Positions 38,901 through 50,040 of a stretch of DNA of 64,000 bases are shown here, one piece after another. Numbering within the stretch: position 1 is the first letter of the stretch; every line of letters starts with the position of its first letter. The DNA is from Rostratula benghalensis (taxonomy: Eukaryota > Chordata > Aves > Charadriiformes > Rostratulidae), in the NCBI GenBank assembly GCA_013399305.1, contig VXAI01000097.1:637486-701485 (forward strand), given 5' to 3'. The notes under the pieces are model-generated. The model was not told the DNA's origin, ran no database searches, and saw nothing but the letters and a program-made list of their open reading frames with translations. Position numbers and translations under genes: made by a program.

Positions 38901-39480
38901 GTAGTTTTAAAGTCCGTATCACATATTTAGATGAATTTCAGCATTTACTGAAAAGCATGATTAATTTCAAAACCTACTCTGAATCCATGAATCTTTTAGT
39001 CACTCCAAATGGCTACTCTTTGTTCTATTTGTAGTTGGTGGAGAAAATAGGTTTTTTGTGTGTTTTATGATTCATCAAATCTATGTTAAATGTCAGCTTC
39101 ATTTTGAAATATATCATCCCCAGACTTCATTGACTATATTAATTAGGTTGGCTCATCCAGATATAAATGTCTGTGTTACAGATACTTTCAGTGTTTGTTA
39201 TAAAAAACTAAGAAATATCTCTGCCATTTTAAATATAGATACAGTCTAAAGCCTTATTTTTCCAAGAGAATTGAACTCTAAGATTCTGAAAACACTGACC
39301 TGCAATCTCAGAAAACATTTTCAGTTCTTGTAAATCCTGTGTATTTAAACCACTGTCTCTTTGCTTTTCATTTCACAGTACCTTTATGATTGAACTTTTT
39401 CTCCTTAACATGCCAACAGAAGTTTCATTCATCTTCCCTCTTAACAAAATAACCTTCACATTAATATTCCCAATACTCAC
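35941..39480. other. Non-coding stretch
   Basis: No repeat family or exon supported. Poly-T lies at 37231-37246. A 75-codon plus-strand frame at 36788-37015 lacks splice-site support. The 37850-37970 segment is less A+T-rich than its surroundings. Confidence 0.5.
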
Positions 39481-39576
39481 CAGCTCAAACAAAATAGAGT
39501 TGCTGAATACTCCAGGTGTTGTCCCAACCATTAATATGGCTACATCATACTCATTATAACTTTCCATTTGCATCCT
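39481..39576 (-). CDS. Tentative internal exon, protein unrecognised
   Basis: Minus-strand candidate of exactly 32 codons. It has a strong donor (CTG then GTGAGT) and a moderate acceptor (CATCTCTGTGCCCAAAAG). It starts and ends on codon boundaries, which would fit between the tentative exon ending at 55994 and the exon starting at 5648. The peptide includes MESYNEYDVAILMVG and TPGVFSNSILFEL. There is no homology I recognise. The frame also stays open upstream of the acceptor, which weakens the case. Treat as a lead only. Confidence 0.3.
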
Positions 39577-40324
39577 CTTTTGGGCACAGAGATGATGTTT
39601 ATTTCTACCTCCCCTTTCCTTCTTTACATTGTCTGTTTCACTTCTTCCCCCCACTCTGTTTCCAGTTTTGGTGTCTTCAGAGTCTGCACATGAAGCTTGT
39701 ATGATAACTCAAGTGCATACGTAAAATTTGGCCTTGAATGCTCTTTTATTTCATAAAGCTTAAGAAAAACGAGAAAAATTACCCACTTCAGTACTGCAAC
39801 TCACTGAAGTAACAGAAAACATTTTTTTTTCTATAAGATCAGGAAAATTTAGTCTGTTTTTCTTCCACAATTTTGCAAAAACTCCCCATATCTCAAATAT
39901 TCCCATAATGGTTCTATAATCCCCATTTTATTTTGAAAACTGCCATTTATCTTACTTGTATTAAAGAATATATTCTAGTTAGCTAATGGAGAAAAGAGCT
40001 GTAGATACCAAGAAAGAATTTGCCTACTGGTATCTCCTGTTACCTTGATCTTAATGTATGATTTTTTACTTTCTTTCCTATCATCATCTCCCCTTTTTGC
40101 ATCTCTGTCTTTTTTTTTATTTTACACCCTTAAGACCAGACAGGAGTTGAAGTTAAATTTGTGTGTTAACTTCATGCTTTGAAGGTTCCTAGCATATTTT
40201 AAATAATATTGCATCAGAGAGATATGATAACTGCTAATGATAATGAGAAACAAATATATGAATGAGCATGAGCTTCTCATCAGGAATATTTCATAACCCA
40301 GAGAACTTAGAGAACCTTTATAAG

Positions 40325-40715
40325 ATAACTTAGAGAAAAGGAGGCTGAGGGGAGACCTTGTTGCTCTCTACAACTACCTGAAAGGACACTAGAGAGAAGC
40401 AGGGTGCAGTCTCTTCTCCCAAGTCACAGGCAATAGGACAAGAGGAAATGGCTTCAGGTTGCATCAGGAGAAGTTCAGATTGGATATTAAGAAATTTTTT
40501 TACACTGAAAGGGTTATTAAACATTTAAATCATTTGCCCAGGGAAGTGGTTGAGCACTGTCTCTGGAGATGTTTAAAAGATGGGTAGACAGCATTTAGAA
40601 ATATGGTTTAGTGATGGGTTGTCATTTTTTATCAGAATTAGGTTGATGGTTGGACTAGATTATCTCAAAGATCCCTTCCAACCTAGACAATTCCGTGATT
40701 CTATGATTCTACAAC
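40325..40715 (+). mobile_element. CR1 ORF2 C-terminus and 3' end
   Basis: Well preserved plus-strand CR1 3' part: GAGGCTGAGGGGAGACCTTG, CTCTACAACTACCTGAAAGG, AGGACAAGAGGAAATGGC, GATTGGATATTAAGAAATT, TGGTTGGACTAGAT and the terminal GTGATTCTATGATTCTAC. Frame broken. The 64-codon antisense frame is a shadow. Confidence 0.93.
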
Positions 40716-43369
40716 ACAATCAGTTAAAAAAAAATATAATAAAGTTTGAAAATGACAGCTTCAACAAGCAGATGACTTAAACCATTGAAAGAGATTTGTG
40801 ATATTATGAAAATGTAAGAAAAACAGCAGTTAAAATTATGAAATTAATAAAATTAAACTATTTTTAAAATATACATTCATTAATTTATTTGCATTGTTAT
40901 TAATTTATTAATCAAACCAGCAATAGTAATAAAAATGGCAATAATAGTAGTACAAATTGTCTTCCAGCAAACCAGTCAATATATACATTCATTAATTTAT
41001 TTGCATTGTTATTAATTTATTAATCAAACCAGCAATAGTAATAAAAATGGCAATAATAGTAGTACAAATTGTCTTCCAGCAAACCAGTCAATATACTATA
41101 GAAGGTCCATAATCTCTATTATATAGGCTTCTATTACCTGAAGATTTCATATCATAGAATCCAAGTACAAGGACATTCTTAAGCATTTATGAAGAGATTT
41201 ATGTCCAGCATTATCTCATGCATTTCATGAGAGGAATAGAAAGAACAGCATTGTACAATCTGTCATGAGCTACATTATCACAATACCTACTAAGTACTAC
41301 TGCAGATATTTTCTTAAACCTTTCAGGAAGTCTTGTGATGAAACCTGGAATATGTCATGATTTTTGTATCCCATGATTGATACACTTTTGTCAAATCTAA
41401 TGAAGGTCAAATAAAATAAGTTCCTTACACATTCAGTTAAGTATTGACATTATCTAAATTAATTGCAAAAATGGAGGAGCTGAAATATTTTAGATTAATT
41501 AGTATGATGATCATCTATTACGGCACAATTTGGAAAGCATTAGATTACTTGTAATCTTATTGAAATCATATTGCCAATTACTTGCAATTATAAGGAACCC
41601 ACACATTTTCTCCTTTCCTATTACAGAGGCATGTGTTTGTCATTTAGTGCTTAATTTGTTGCTGCTTTATTCCACTTTTACAGTACTACAACTCAAATGA
41701 AATGAAATTAAAATAACACAGCTTGCTTCAGCACAGATCTCAAATACGTGCCTAAATTGCATCAGGAAGGTAAATACCATGCTGAATCAGAACCTTTATT
41801 CTCAGACTCTCCTTAAACTCAAAGGCGTTCTTTAAAAACTTCCACTTTGGAAAAAGTACAAGCTAAAAGCAATGGATATTATTGGATGCTGTCAGCAATA
41901 GTCTATTGCAGGCTCAGGGAAATCAATTGCTGTGAGTTCCTACCATATGTGCCCCCTTGCAGCTCATAACAAATACTAAGCCCCAGTGGTCAAGCACATT
42001 CTACTGCTCACAAGAGATATTTGAGAACATTGTCACAGGTAGAAAAACACTATAATATTAAATATGCTGGATCAACTCTGTTTTTTAGAAAATAAGAGTA
42101 TTTTTTTTGTTTAAGGAAGATACTAGTTTAACAACTTGTGGCACAATCCAAGAGACTAAGTGGTAAATGACTGCTCAATATTGCATGGACTTAAAAATGG
42201 GACACAGTAGCATCAGTTGGACATAATGTGACTCAATATTTAGGCCTGAAGGAATTTAGACTGTTTATCATTTAACTTCTTATTTTTTATATTTCTAATA
42301 ATTATTTTATACTTTCCCCATTTTGCTTCTCCTACTCTCTCCCTCTGATATTGTTGAGTCCTGGCTCTAGATTTTGTACATATATGTACATATACAAACA
42401 GGCTCAGACATGATTCATTCTACCATGTGATGAGATTCTTTCTTCTGGAAACAAAACAGTCTATTTTCAGCACAATTGTTATTTAAGCGTTAGGAACCTG
42501 AAAAAAAAAAAATATATGTTCTGTAGTTCAATTATTCTGTATAAAGTTGGCTCACATTTTAGAACAGAAACAGAAAGATGTCTGACTGGAACTGTGAAAT
42601 AAAATTATCATGGATTCAGATTAGATTGCTGCTGAGTTACCAGACTGACCATTTGGAGCCTTTTTTTTGCCAGTCCAGCAACATAAACATGAGAGCATTT
42701 AAACAATTGTTATCTCCCAGCAAAAAAATCTAACAATACAGGATTAGACTGGAATAAACCAATATGTATATATTTCAAGTAACCAGTCAGAGTTCTTTTC
42801 AATTAAATAAAACTAGCCAAGCCTGAGATTCTTGCTTTATGCCACTCTGAGAGAGACTAAGAATTCCAGAATATTTATGTGACATCTTCCCTTTATTTTA
42901 TGAATATTTTACCTACAACTTGGCTGCATTCTGAATGCACATAAGAATCCCAGGGCACACATGGGAACTAGTCATAGCTATCAAAATAAAATAAAGAATA
43001 GACGACCATCTATTTGCTAGGCCCTGGTGGGCCGTGTGTGATGGTCAAACACACACACACGCATATGCAGGTGACCTCCCTGAGGCCCTGAGTGTCTGCA
43101 GCAGTTCTGCCTTCCATTGACTAGTAGGTTATAAGAGTGTCAAGGAATCATTTGTAATAGTTAAGCTCTCAGATGAAGCCAGATGACAAAAATAAATCAA
43201 CTGTATTAACCACAGGAGCAAGAGGGATTTAGAAAAAAAAAAAAATTGGCATGTAGACCAGAAAGGAAATGGAAACAAACTCATCACACATCAGTGTGAG
43301 AGGAAGAGTTGCATAGATCAAAGTCGAAAGGAAACATTTTTTGTATTATAATATGTAGAAATGTAGACT
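40716..43369. other. Non-coding stretch
   Basis: Holds the 112-bp tandem duplication (annotated separately), a short CA repeat at about 43049-43061, and homopolymer A runs. The interval 41480-41640 carries several TAAT/ATTA motifs and might be a conserved element, but no gene is seen. Confidence 0.5.
40869..41092. repeat. Perfect 112-bp tandem duplication
   Basis: Two adjacent copies, 40869-40980 and 40981-41092, identical over all 112 bases by direct comparison. The unit begins ATATACATTCATTAATTTAT and ends AACCAGTCAAT. It is not a known transposon unit. Perfect identity in unconstrained DNA implies a very recent event or an assembly error. Confidence 0.95.
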
Positions 43370-45260
43370 TATAGAATTGGTTCCTTTGCTTGAGGATGGA
43401 AATGAGCCAACTGAGAGCTTATGGATAAGGATTAAAGAGAAGGCAGATAAAAGTGACAATGTAGTGGGTGTCTGCTACAGGCCACCTGACCAAGAAGAAC
43501 AAATACATGAGCCTCTCTACAGACAAATAGGAGGAGCCTTATGTTCACAGGTCCTTGTCCTCATGGGGTAGTTCAACTACTCCAACATCTGCTGGAGAGA
43601 AACAGTGAAACACAAGCAATCCAAGAGGTTCCTGGAATGCATCAATGAAAACTTCCTCCTCTGAGTGACAGAGGAGCCAACAAGAAGTGTTCTGCTGGAT
43701 TTCATACTCTTCAATAACGAGGGGCTCAGTGGGGATGTGAAGGCCAAAGAAATTTTTGTCTGCAGTGACCATGAGATGGTGGAGTTCCGGAACCTGAATC
43801 AAGAAAGTGTGAAAATCGATCTCACGACCCTGAACTTCAGAACAGTAGACTTTGGCCTCTTCAAAGATCTCCTGGGGAGAGTCTCTCCTAGAGAGAGACA
43901 TAAGACCCTGGATGGATGGTGGGCCCAAGGAAGCTGGTTAATATTCAGAGATTGTCTCCTCTAAGCTCAAGAGCTGTTTATCACAAAAAATAAGACAAAA
44001 ATGCCAGGAGGCCTGCATAGATGAACAAAGAGCTCCTGGCCAGACTCAGACACAAAAAAGTAAGCATACAGAGGATGGAAGCAAGGACCTGTAACCCAGG
44101 AGGAATGCAGAGACATTATAAGAGCATACAGGGGTGAGGTTAGGAAAGGTAAAGCCCAATTGGAATTTAATCTAACAAGAGATCTGGCAAAGACAACAAT
44201 GGCTTCTGTAAGTAGATAAGTAACAAAATGAAGGCTAAGGAAAATGTGGGCCCACTGCTGAGACAGAGGAGCTGGATACAGAGGATGTGGAAAAGACTGT
44301 GATACTGAATTCCTTCTTTGACTTGGTCTTTACTAGCAAGACCAGCCTACAGAGATCCCAGGTCCCAGAGACCAGGGGAAAAGTCTGGAGGAAGGAAAAC
44401 TTACCTTTGGCAGAAGATAATAACTAGGTCAAGGAATACTTAAGCAAACTGGAGTCCATGGGCCTTGATGAGAGGCATCTATGAGTCCTGAGGTTACTGG
44501 TTGATGTCATTATAAGGCCACTCTCTAAAATCTATGGTTGATCATAGTGGCTAGAAGAAGCAAGTGAAAAATAAAGGAAATGTCACTTCTATCTTTACAA
44601 AGGTGAAGAAGGAGGATCCAGGGAACTACAGGCCTATCAGTCTCACCTCAATCCCTGGGAAGACAATGGAGCATCTGATTCTGGAAATCATTTCTAGGCA
44701 CACAAAAGACAAAGACAAGAAACTCATTAGTAGTTGTCTGCATGGATTCACCAACAGGAAGTCATGCTTGATCAATTTCTATGATGAAATGACTGGCCTG
44801 ATAGATGGAGTGAGTGCATTGGATAGTACTACCTGGACTTCAGTAAGGTTTTGCATGGTTTGCCATAAAAACCTCATAGACAAGTTGTTGATGTATGGGC
44901 TGGATGAACAGACAGTGAGTATCATGATCAGTAGCACAAAGACTAGTTGAAGGCCAGTAACAAGTGGTGTAATGCGAGGGCCAGTAGTGGGTCCAATCCT
45001 ATTCAGCAGCTTCATTAATGACCTGGATGATGGGTCCACACAAATAAAGCACTTTTTTACTGTGAGAATGATTAAACACTGGAACAGGTTGCTCAAAGAA
45101 GTTGCCTCCATGTGGCAACCATGGAGACATTAAAAACCGACTGGACACTATCCTGGGCAACCTGCTTTAGCTATCCTTGCCTGACCAAGGAGGTTGGACT
45201 ACATGTTTTCAAGAGGTCCCTTCTAAACTCAGTGATTCTGGGATTCTATGATTCCATGAT
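43370..45260 (+). mobile_element. CR1 copy: endonuclease, RT and 3' end
   Basis: The longest CR1 copy in the window. Recognised in order: endonuclease (ESLWIRIKEKADKSDNVVGV, CYRPPDQEE, ALCSQVLVLMG), the NEEGLSGDVKAKE and CSDHEMVEFR segment at 43700-43800, DFGLFKDLLGRV, the linker, RT (GNVTSIFTKVKKEDPGNYRP at about 44578-44637, SLTSIPGKTMEHLILEIIS, GFTNRKSCLINFYDEMTG, LDEQTVSIM), GPVVGPILFSSFINDLDDG near 44980-45030. It is then fused by an internal deletion at about 45035-45050 to the 3' end (HFFTVRMIKHWNRLLKEV), with the tail GATTCTGGGATTCTATGATTCC. Numerous stops and frameshifts; inactive. Confidence 0.93.
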
Positions 45261-45262
45261 GA

Positions 45263-45775
45263 TGTAGAGCAGTCATCCAGCCATGTCTCTCCAATTTGGC
45301 TGTACAGATACTATAGGAGACTGTGCCAAAAATCTTGCTAAATTCAAGGTAAACCACATCCACTATTATCCCCTCACGCACAGAGCTAGTCAATTCCTCA
45401 TAGAAGGCAATCAGGTTGGTCAGGTATGACTTACCCTTGTTGGTTGTTTCCAGTTGTCTGGTCTGTCACGTGCTTGGCCACAGCTTCTATGAAGATTTGC
45501 TTCTTAATGCTCCTAGAGATTGAGGATAGACTGGTCATTACATCTTTTCCTTTCTTCAGGATAAGCTTGATGTCTGCCTTTTTCTACTCATCAGGAACCC
45601 ATACTACTTATCATAAATTTTTGAAAATTATGAAAAGCAGGCTCACAATTGTATCAACCAACCCCCTCAGCACTCTTGGATCTGACCCTATTGACTTGTG
45701 TATTCTCATCTTACTTAAGTGATTCTTAACTTGATCTTCCTCTAATGTGGGTAATATTTCATTCCTACAGACCGT
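45263..45775 (-). mobile_element. Older CR1 RT-region fragment
   Basis: On the plus strand this reads the complement of the CR1 RT: GCCAAAAATCTTGCTAAATTCAAGGTAAACCACATCCAC (anti-sense of the SKAFDTV neighbourhood), CCTCATAGAAGGCAATCAGG, GACTTACCCTTGTTGG, and further on CCCCCTCAGCACTCTTGG with GACCCTATTGACTTGTG. It covers the N-terminal half of the RT, is diverged, and lies tail to tail with the plus-strand CR1 that ends at about 45260. Neighbouring open frames on both strands are shadows. Confidence 0.8.
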
Positions 45776-48700
45776 CAACAGCCACAGAAAACTGGGAATC
45801 TGAGGGTATAACTTAACAACAAAAATGTCATTTCTTTTAGAAATTGTAAGAGAAAAAAAATATGAAGAAAACCAACTGGTGCACAGGTTGTGTTTTTTCT
45901 GTGTGATTATACAACACCATGTGAGAGTCATCTCAGCAGTTAAAGAAGGCGTAAAGAACCTACATGCAAAAACAAATTTGTGTTGTAAAAGAATGAAAAT
46001 AAATTCAACTAGTACAATTAGTGGATTCATTTCTCATCATCCTTATTTTGGCATGAATGTCTTTAATTACGTTATGCAAAACAAAGGCAATCATAGAGGT
46101 GAGATCTCTTATCCTTCAAACTGTGCTTTACTTGGCATAAATTCAAATTTTTAGAGACAAAGATCTCCCAGAAAATGATCATTTACTATAACACAAAGGA
46201 GAAAAATGAAAATAATGACTTATTTTAGTCTTTATTCTGCTCTCATAACCACAATGTGCTAATTAAAGAATGTTCTGAGTAGAGTAGACAGTGTGGACAG
46301 ATATCCAGGTCTTCAATATACAAATTTAATGCTATTGATAATGGTTGAGAATATTACTTGGATGAAAACACCTCCTTTTACACCTTATTGCCAAATAGAG
46401 CAAGTATGTCAAAAGGCTGAGACTGTAAACATAACCTCTCTAAAGCTACTGGAATTTAGATTTACTTTCTTGTCTACCACTGTCACCTACATGCATATTC
46501 TTGCTTATGGCTTTGCAAAGGAGCTTCTTAAGCATTCTCATGGTTGATTCAGTTTAGGACTTTACATATATACGCAGTACCATTTCCAGGAATTAATTAA
46601 AGAGATTAGTTTTCATGATTAATTCCAGAAAAAAAAAAATTTTGAGCTAGAGGCGGATAAAAAAAGGATCAAAATTTCCTGCAAAAAATGTTGCTTTCTT
46701 GTAATCAAAATGTTTTGCAGGAATGTGTCATATTGATCACAAAATCAGTGTTAAAGGGTGCCTTTTGACATTCTCATTCATATCATTAGTGTAAAAACAT
46801 TTTCTTTCACTGATGTCAAAATATTTTGCTTCATGTTTATTATTTCATATTCATTTTTTATCTGAAGATGTTATTTGATTCTTCAGTGTCAAATCTTTCA
46901 TGTTTTTCAACAGTACTATTTTGGTGCAAAATTAATTCATACAAAAAAAGACTTAAGTTTGAGCTGTTCATTCCGATTTGCAACGAAATAAAAAATCCAG
47001 AAATTTTAGTTTCATATGCATTCTGTTTACCATTAATTGATATTGATGGTATCAACAAATATTTGGAAATATATATATTTCTATTTTTTCTCAACTAGCA
47101 GCAAGGAGAAATGCAGCTTTGCCTTCCTTCTCACTTCACTCTTCCCTGTACTCAAGTTCCACCACTGTGTAGATTTGTAAGTGTAGCAGAAAGCCTCAGT
47201 ATTCAGCAGTTACAACCTTTAGGATCTGTCTAGCTGTCGAAGATTTTAGTAATGTACCTATGCCTGTGGGGTTTCTAAACAATTGTTGTCACTTCCCCAG
47301 TGAACTCCACTTAAATACAATTTGCTGGAGAGGGACTAACACCATTCCCTTGGCTGTTGTAGGCAGGGGTTTTGATATCATTCCAGGAAACCTTGCCACT
47401 GACAGATTGCTGATAGTTCTGGGAATAAAGTTCAGCTCCAGTACACTGGGCTTCCCAATACCTTAATGAAATTCCTGGAAGTGCCTTTTTTAGGTACAAG
47501 TATTTAACGGAACAACATAAAACCAGGAAAATGCAAGTAACATAGCTGAAATAGCCATGTTTTTGCAAGTGCCTCACAGTTCAGAGACATAATATTAAAA
47601 ATGCCACTGATCTAGCTCCACATCAGTAACTTTTCTTCTAAATGCAAAAATGTATCTGAAAACAAAGGTATTACAAACATCCATCAATCATGGAAATATT
47701 TAAGCCAATAGATTAGGTTTTCTAGGTGGATTATATTAACACTGGGTGAACACATGCACAGCTCAAAGGCCTAGGTGATGTATCCTCACTACACTCTCAT
47801 AAGTCAACAAAATTCTGTTTCAGCATTTTGTCTGTTGAGGGGTTAAAGCACAATTGAGGTACTAGGTCCCCCTTTAAAGCCTTTATGTACAATGGTATTC
47901 ACTGTTCACAGCACATCTCTCACATACTGAGAACTGATGAAATCCACATCAGCTTAAAAGCTGGAGAAGAGTGAGAGATTCATCATAGCGCTCTGTAATC
48001 TAGGGTGTGCATCAAAATATTGAGGCATTGCATAAAATGTGCGTATTGACACATTACAATTTGTGGTGCCAACTCCACTGGGAGTACCTTAAGGATGGGC
48101 GCTAGTTCTTCTCTTACTTTGAAAATAGATAGGAAAGTTTATGGTTTGGCCCCACCAAGGCTTAAGGGTCATAGCTGTCTGACATTTCCAAATATAGATG
48201 ATTCCAAGCATAGTATGGAAAATGCTATCAGGCAGTAAAGCAGTTCTATTCACTGGTTGATAACTAAATTAAATTTAGGTGGTGAACATGGAAGTTCCCA
48301 TCTGAGCCCTACCAATCTTAGGTATCTGGTCAAAGGCAACCTGCTATGCAGGTATCTCAACAGTATCTCTTGCATTTGAAGCAAGTGAAACAGTATCTCT
48401 TGGATCTGAAGCAAGTGTCTTCACACCGCTAGATCAGACTTCTTAACAACATTTATATGCTCCATAGTGCTGTGGCAGTGAAATGCCGGCTGCCACCTGA
48501 AATATATTTTCAGAAAAGGATTCTGAAAAAATCAGATATCTGCATAGTCAGAGTGACATGCTCACAGATGGAGAGAAAGGATGCTGTGTGCAATTTGCTG
48601 CTGCAGCAAGGTATGGTGCAAAGAGAACTATTAAGGGAACTAACACACAGAAGACTGAAGAGCAGAACATTAATGTCTTTCATATTGGCCTCAAAAAAGT

Positions 48701-49689
48701 CATAAGAGGGTCCCACCCACAAGGTTAAATTTAGAAGAGGTCTCATGTATGGTAAAGAGAATTTTGGTAGGAACTTTTTTCCTAAGAAAATATACCTTTT
48801 CTTGGGGGACATGCCCAGGAAAAAAATTTGATATTTTTTTCTTGCTGTTCAGGGATCAGGAAAGCTGATGAGGCAGGTAGATGCACATGTAAAGCAGACA
48901 GGAAGGGCTGTGACACGTAGCCCAGTGCTTATATGTTGTGTGTTCTTTTAACTCATTTTACAAAAGGATATTGTTCATGGTATTCTATCCTGTCCATCTA
49001 ACAATATGGTGAACATTATTTACATAATATATGAGTTTCAAAATCTCTGTACTTTGCTGTAATTATCACAGGCAACTTCTTTAATGTTCATGTCTAAAGT
49101 TCAGTGTGTACAACTAAATAGATGCATCCACAGAAATTAATCTTTCTGGGGAGGGAAGGAGGCCAGGAGCATAAACTAAGACCATGCAAACAGTTTTGCC
49201 AAACCAAGAGTCCTGAGTAATTCAGCCACAGAGAGGAGGGAAGTGATGCTCCAGAAGCCAGATTCTAATCCCACAGCACAGCTCCAGTCAATGAAAAGTG
49301 ATGAACAGGGTATTTCTTCTGAAAAGGACATTTGTGAAATATCTTAGTGAGGTTTTTTATCAGCTCTTTGAAGAGAAACGGGCATCATTTCCCTTCTGCT
49401 ACAAAGTGCTCCAAACCCTACCTACTTAATCATGTTGCACTGGTTCATAATTAGAAGCTTTCTTTTGGAGTCGTAGCAATTGCATGAGGTTTTTTGTTTG
49501 TTTGTTATCCATTGCCATTATAAGCAAAGGCAAAAAATCTCTTGGTTAAATTTGGGGACAAATTAAACAGGTGAATAACTTCTTCAGCAATACTCCATAT
49601 TAGTCTCTACCATTTCAACACTTACAGCTCTAGTTTATTGAATTCTGCCTATATATATTTTTATTGAACCTTGAATTCAGTATAGTAAA
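45776..49689. other. Non-coding stretch
   Basis: Mostly A+T-rich with no gene recognised. It contains a 30-bp imperfect tandem duplication at 48361-48420 (unit starting CAGTATCTCTTG; two mismatches over the first 27 bases). Open frames at 46826-47098 and 48457-48812 show no splice logic or family resemblance. Confidence 0.5.
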
Positions 49690-50040
49690 AGTCTGAAGAA
49701 GTTAGTTTATTTTTTAAGAAGTTAATGCTTTTATGCCTATTCTGTTTGTTTTATTTTTATATAGGCAGATGAACTCTTAATAAATATGCTAAGTTTTTTT
49801 AAAAATTGTTGTGGGAAGATGTAAAGGATGTTCATGAATTAAAATTAAATTTAGGGACTATAGTCATTTTAATTATATTTACTTTGTTAATCAGAGACAT
49901 TGGGAGTTGCATCCATTTATTGAGATCTTGACAGGTTTTATCTGAGAGCATTTTATAATTAAGGTCATATATTAAGTTCTTGCTTGAGGTAATAAATATT
50001 CCTAGGTTATTTAACATGGTAAGCAGAGTTTGTTATTCAG
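49690..50040 (-). mobile_element. L1-like LINE ORF2 relic (RT C-terminal region)
   Basis: Minus-strand remnant of an L1-clade reverse transcriptase. The open stretch reads NLGIFITSSKNLIYDLNYK, then CQDLNKWMQLPMSLINKVN and IIKMTIVPKFNF, matching in order and spacing the L1 landmarks (Y)LGI, the NY.PLL..I..D...W..LP.S..GRI stretch and NI.KM.ILPK. After a stop and frameshift, FLKKLSIFIKSSS lines up with the L1 FFK.LD..I..FIW segment. This region is downstream of the RT catalytic box. The copy is decayed and inactive. L1-clade copies are very rare in birds, so an alternative is another L1-superclade element (Tx1-like). Confidence 0.7.
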
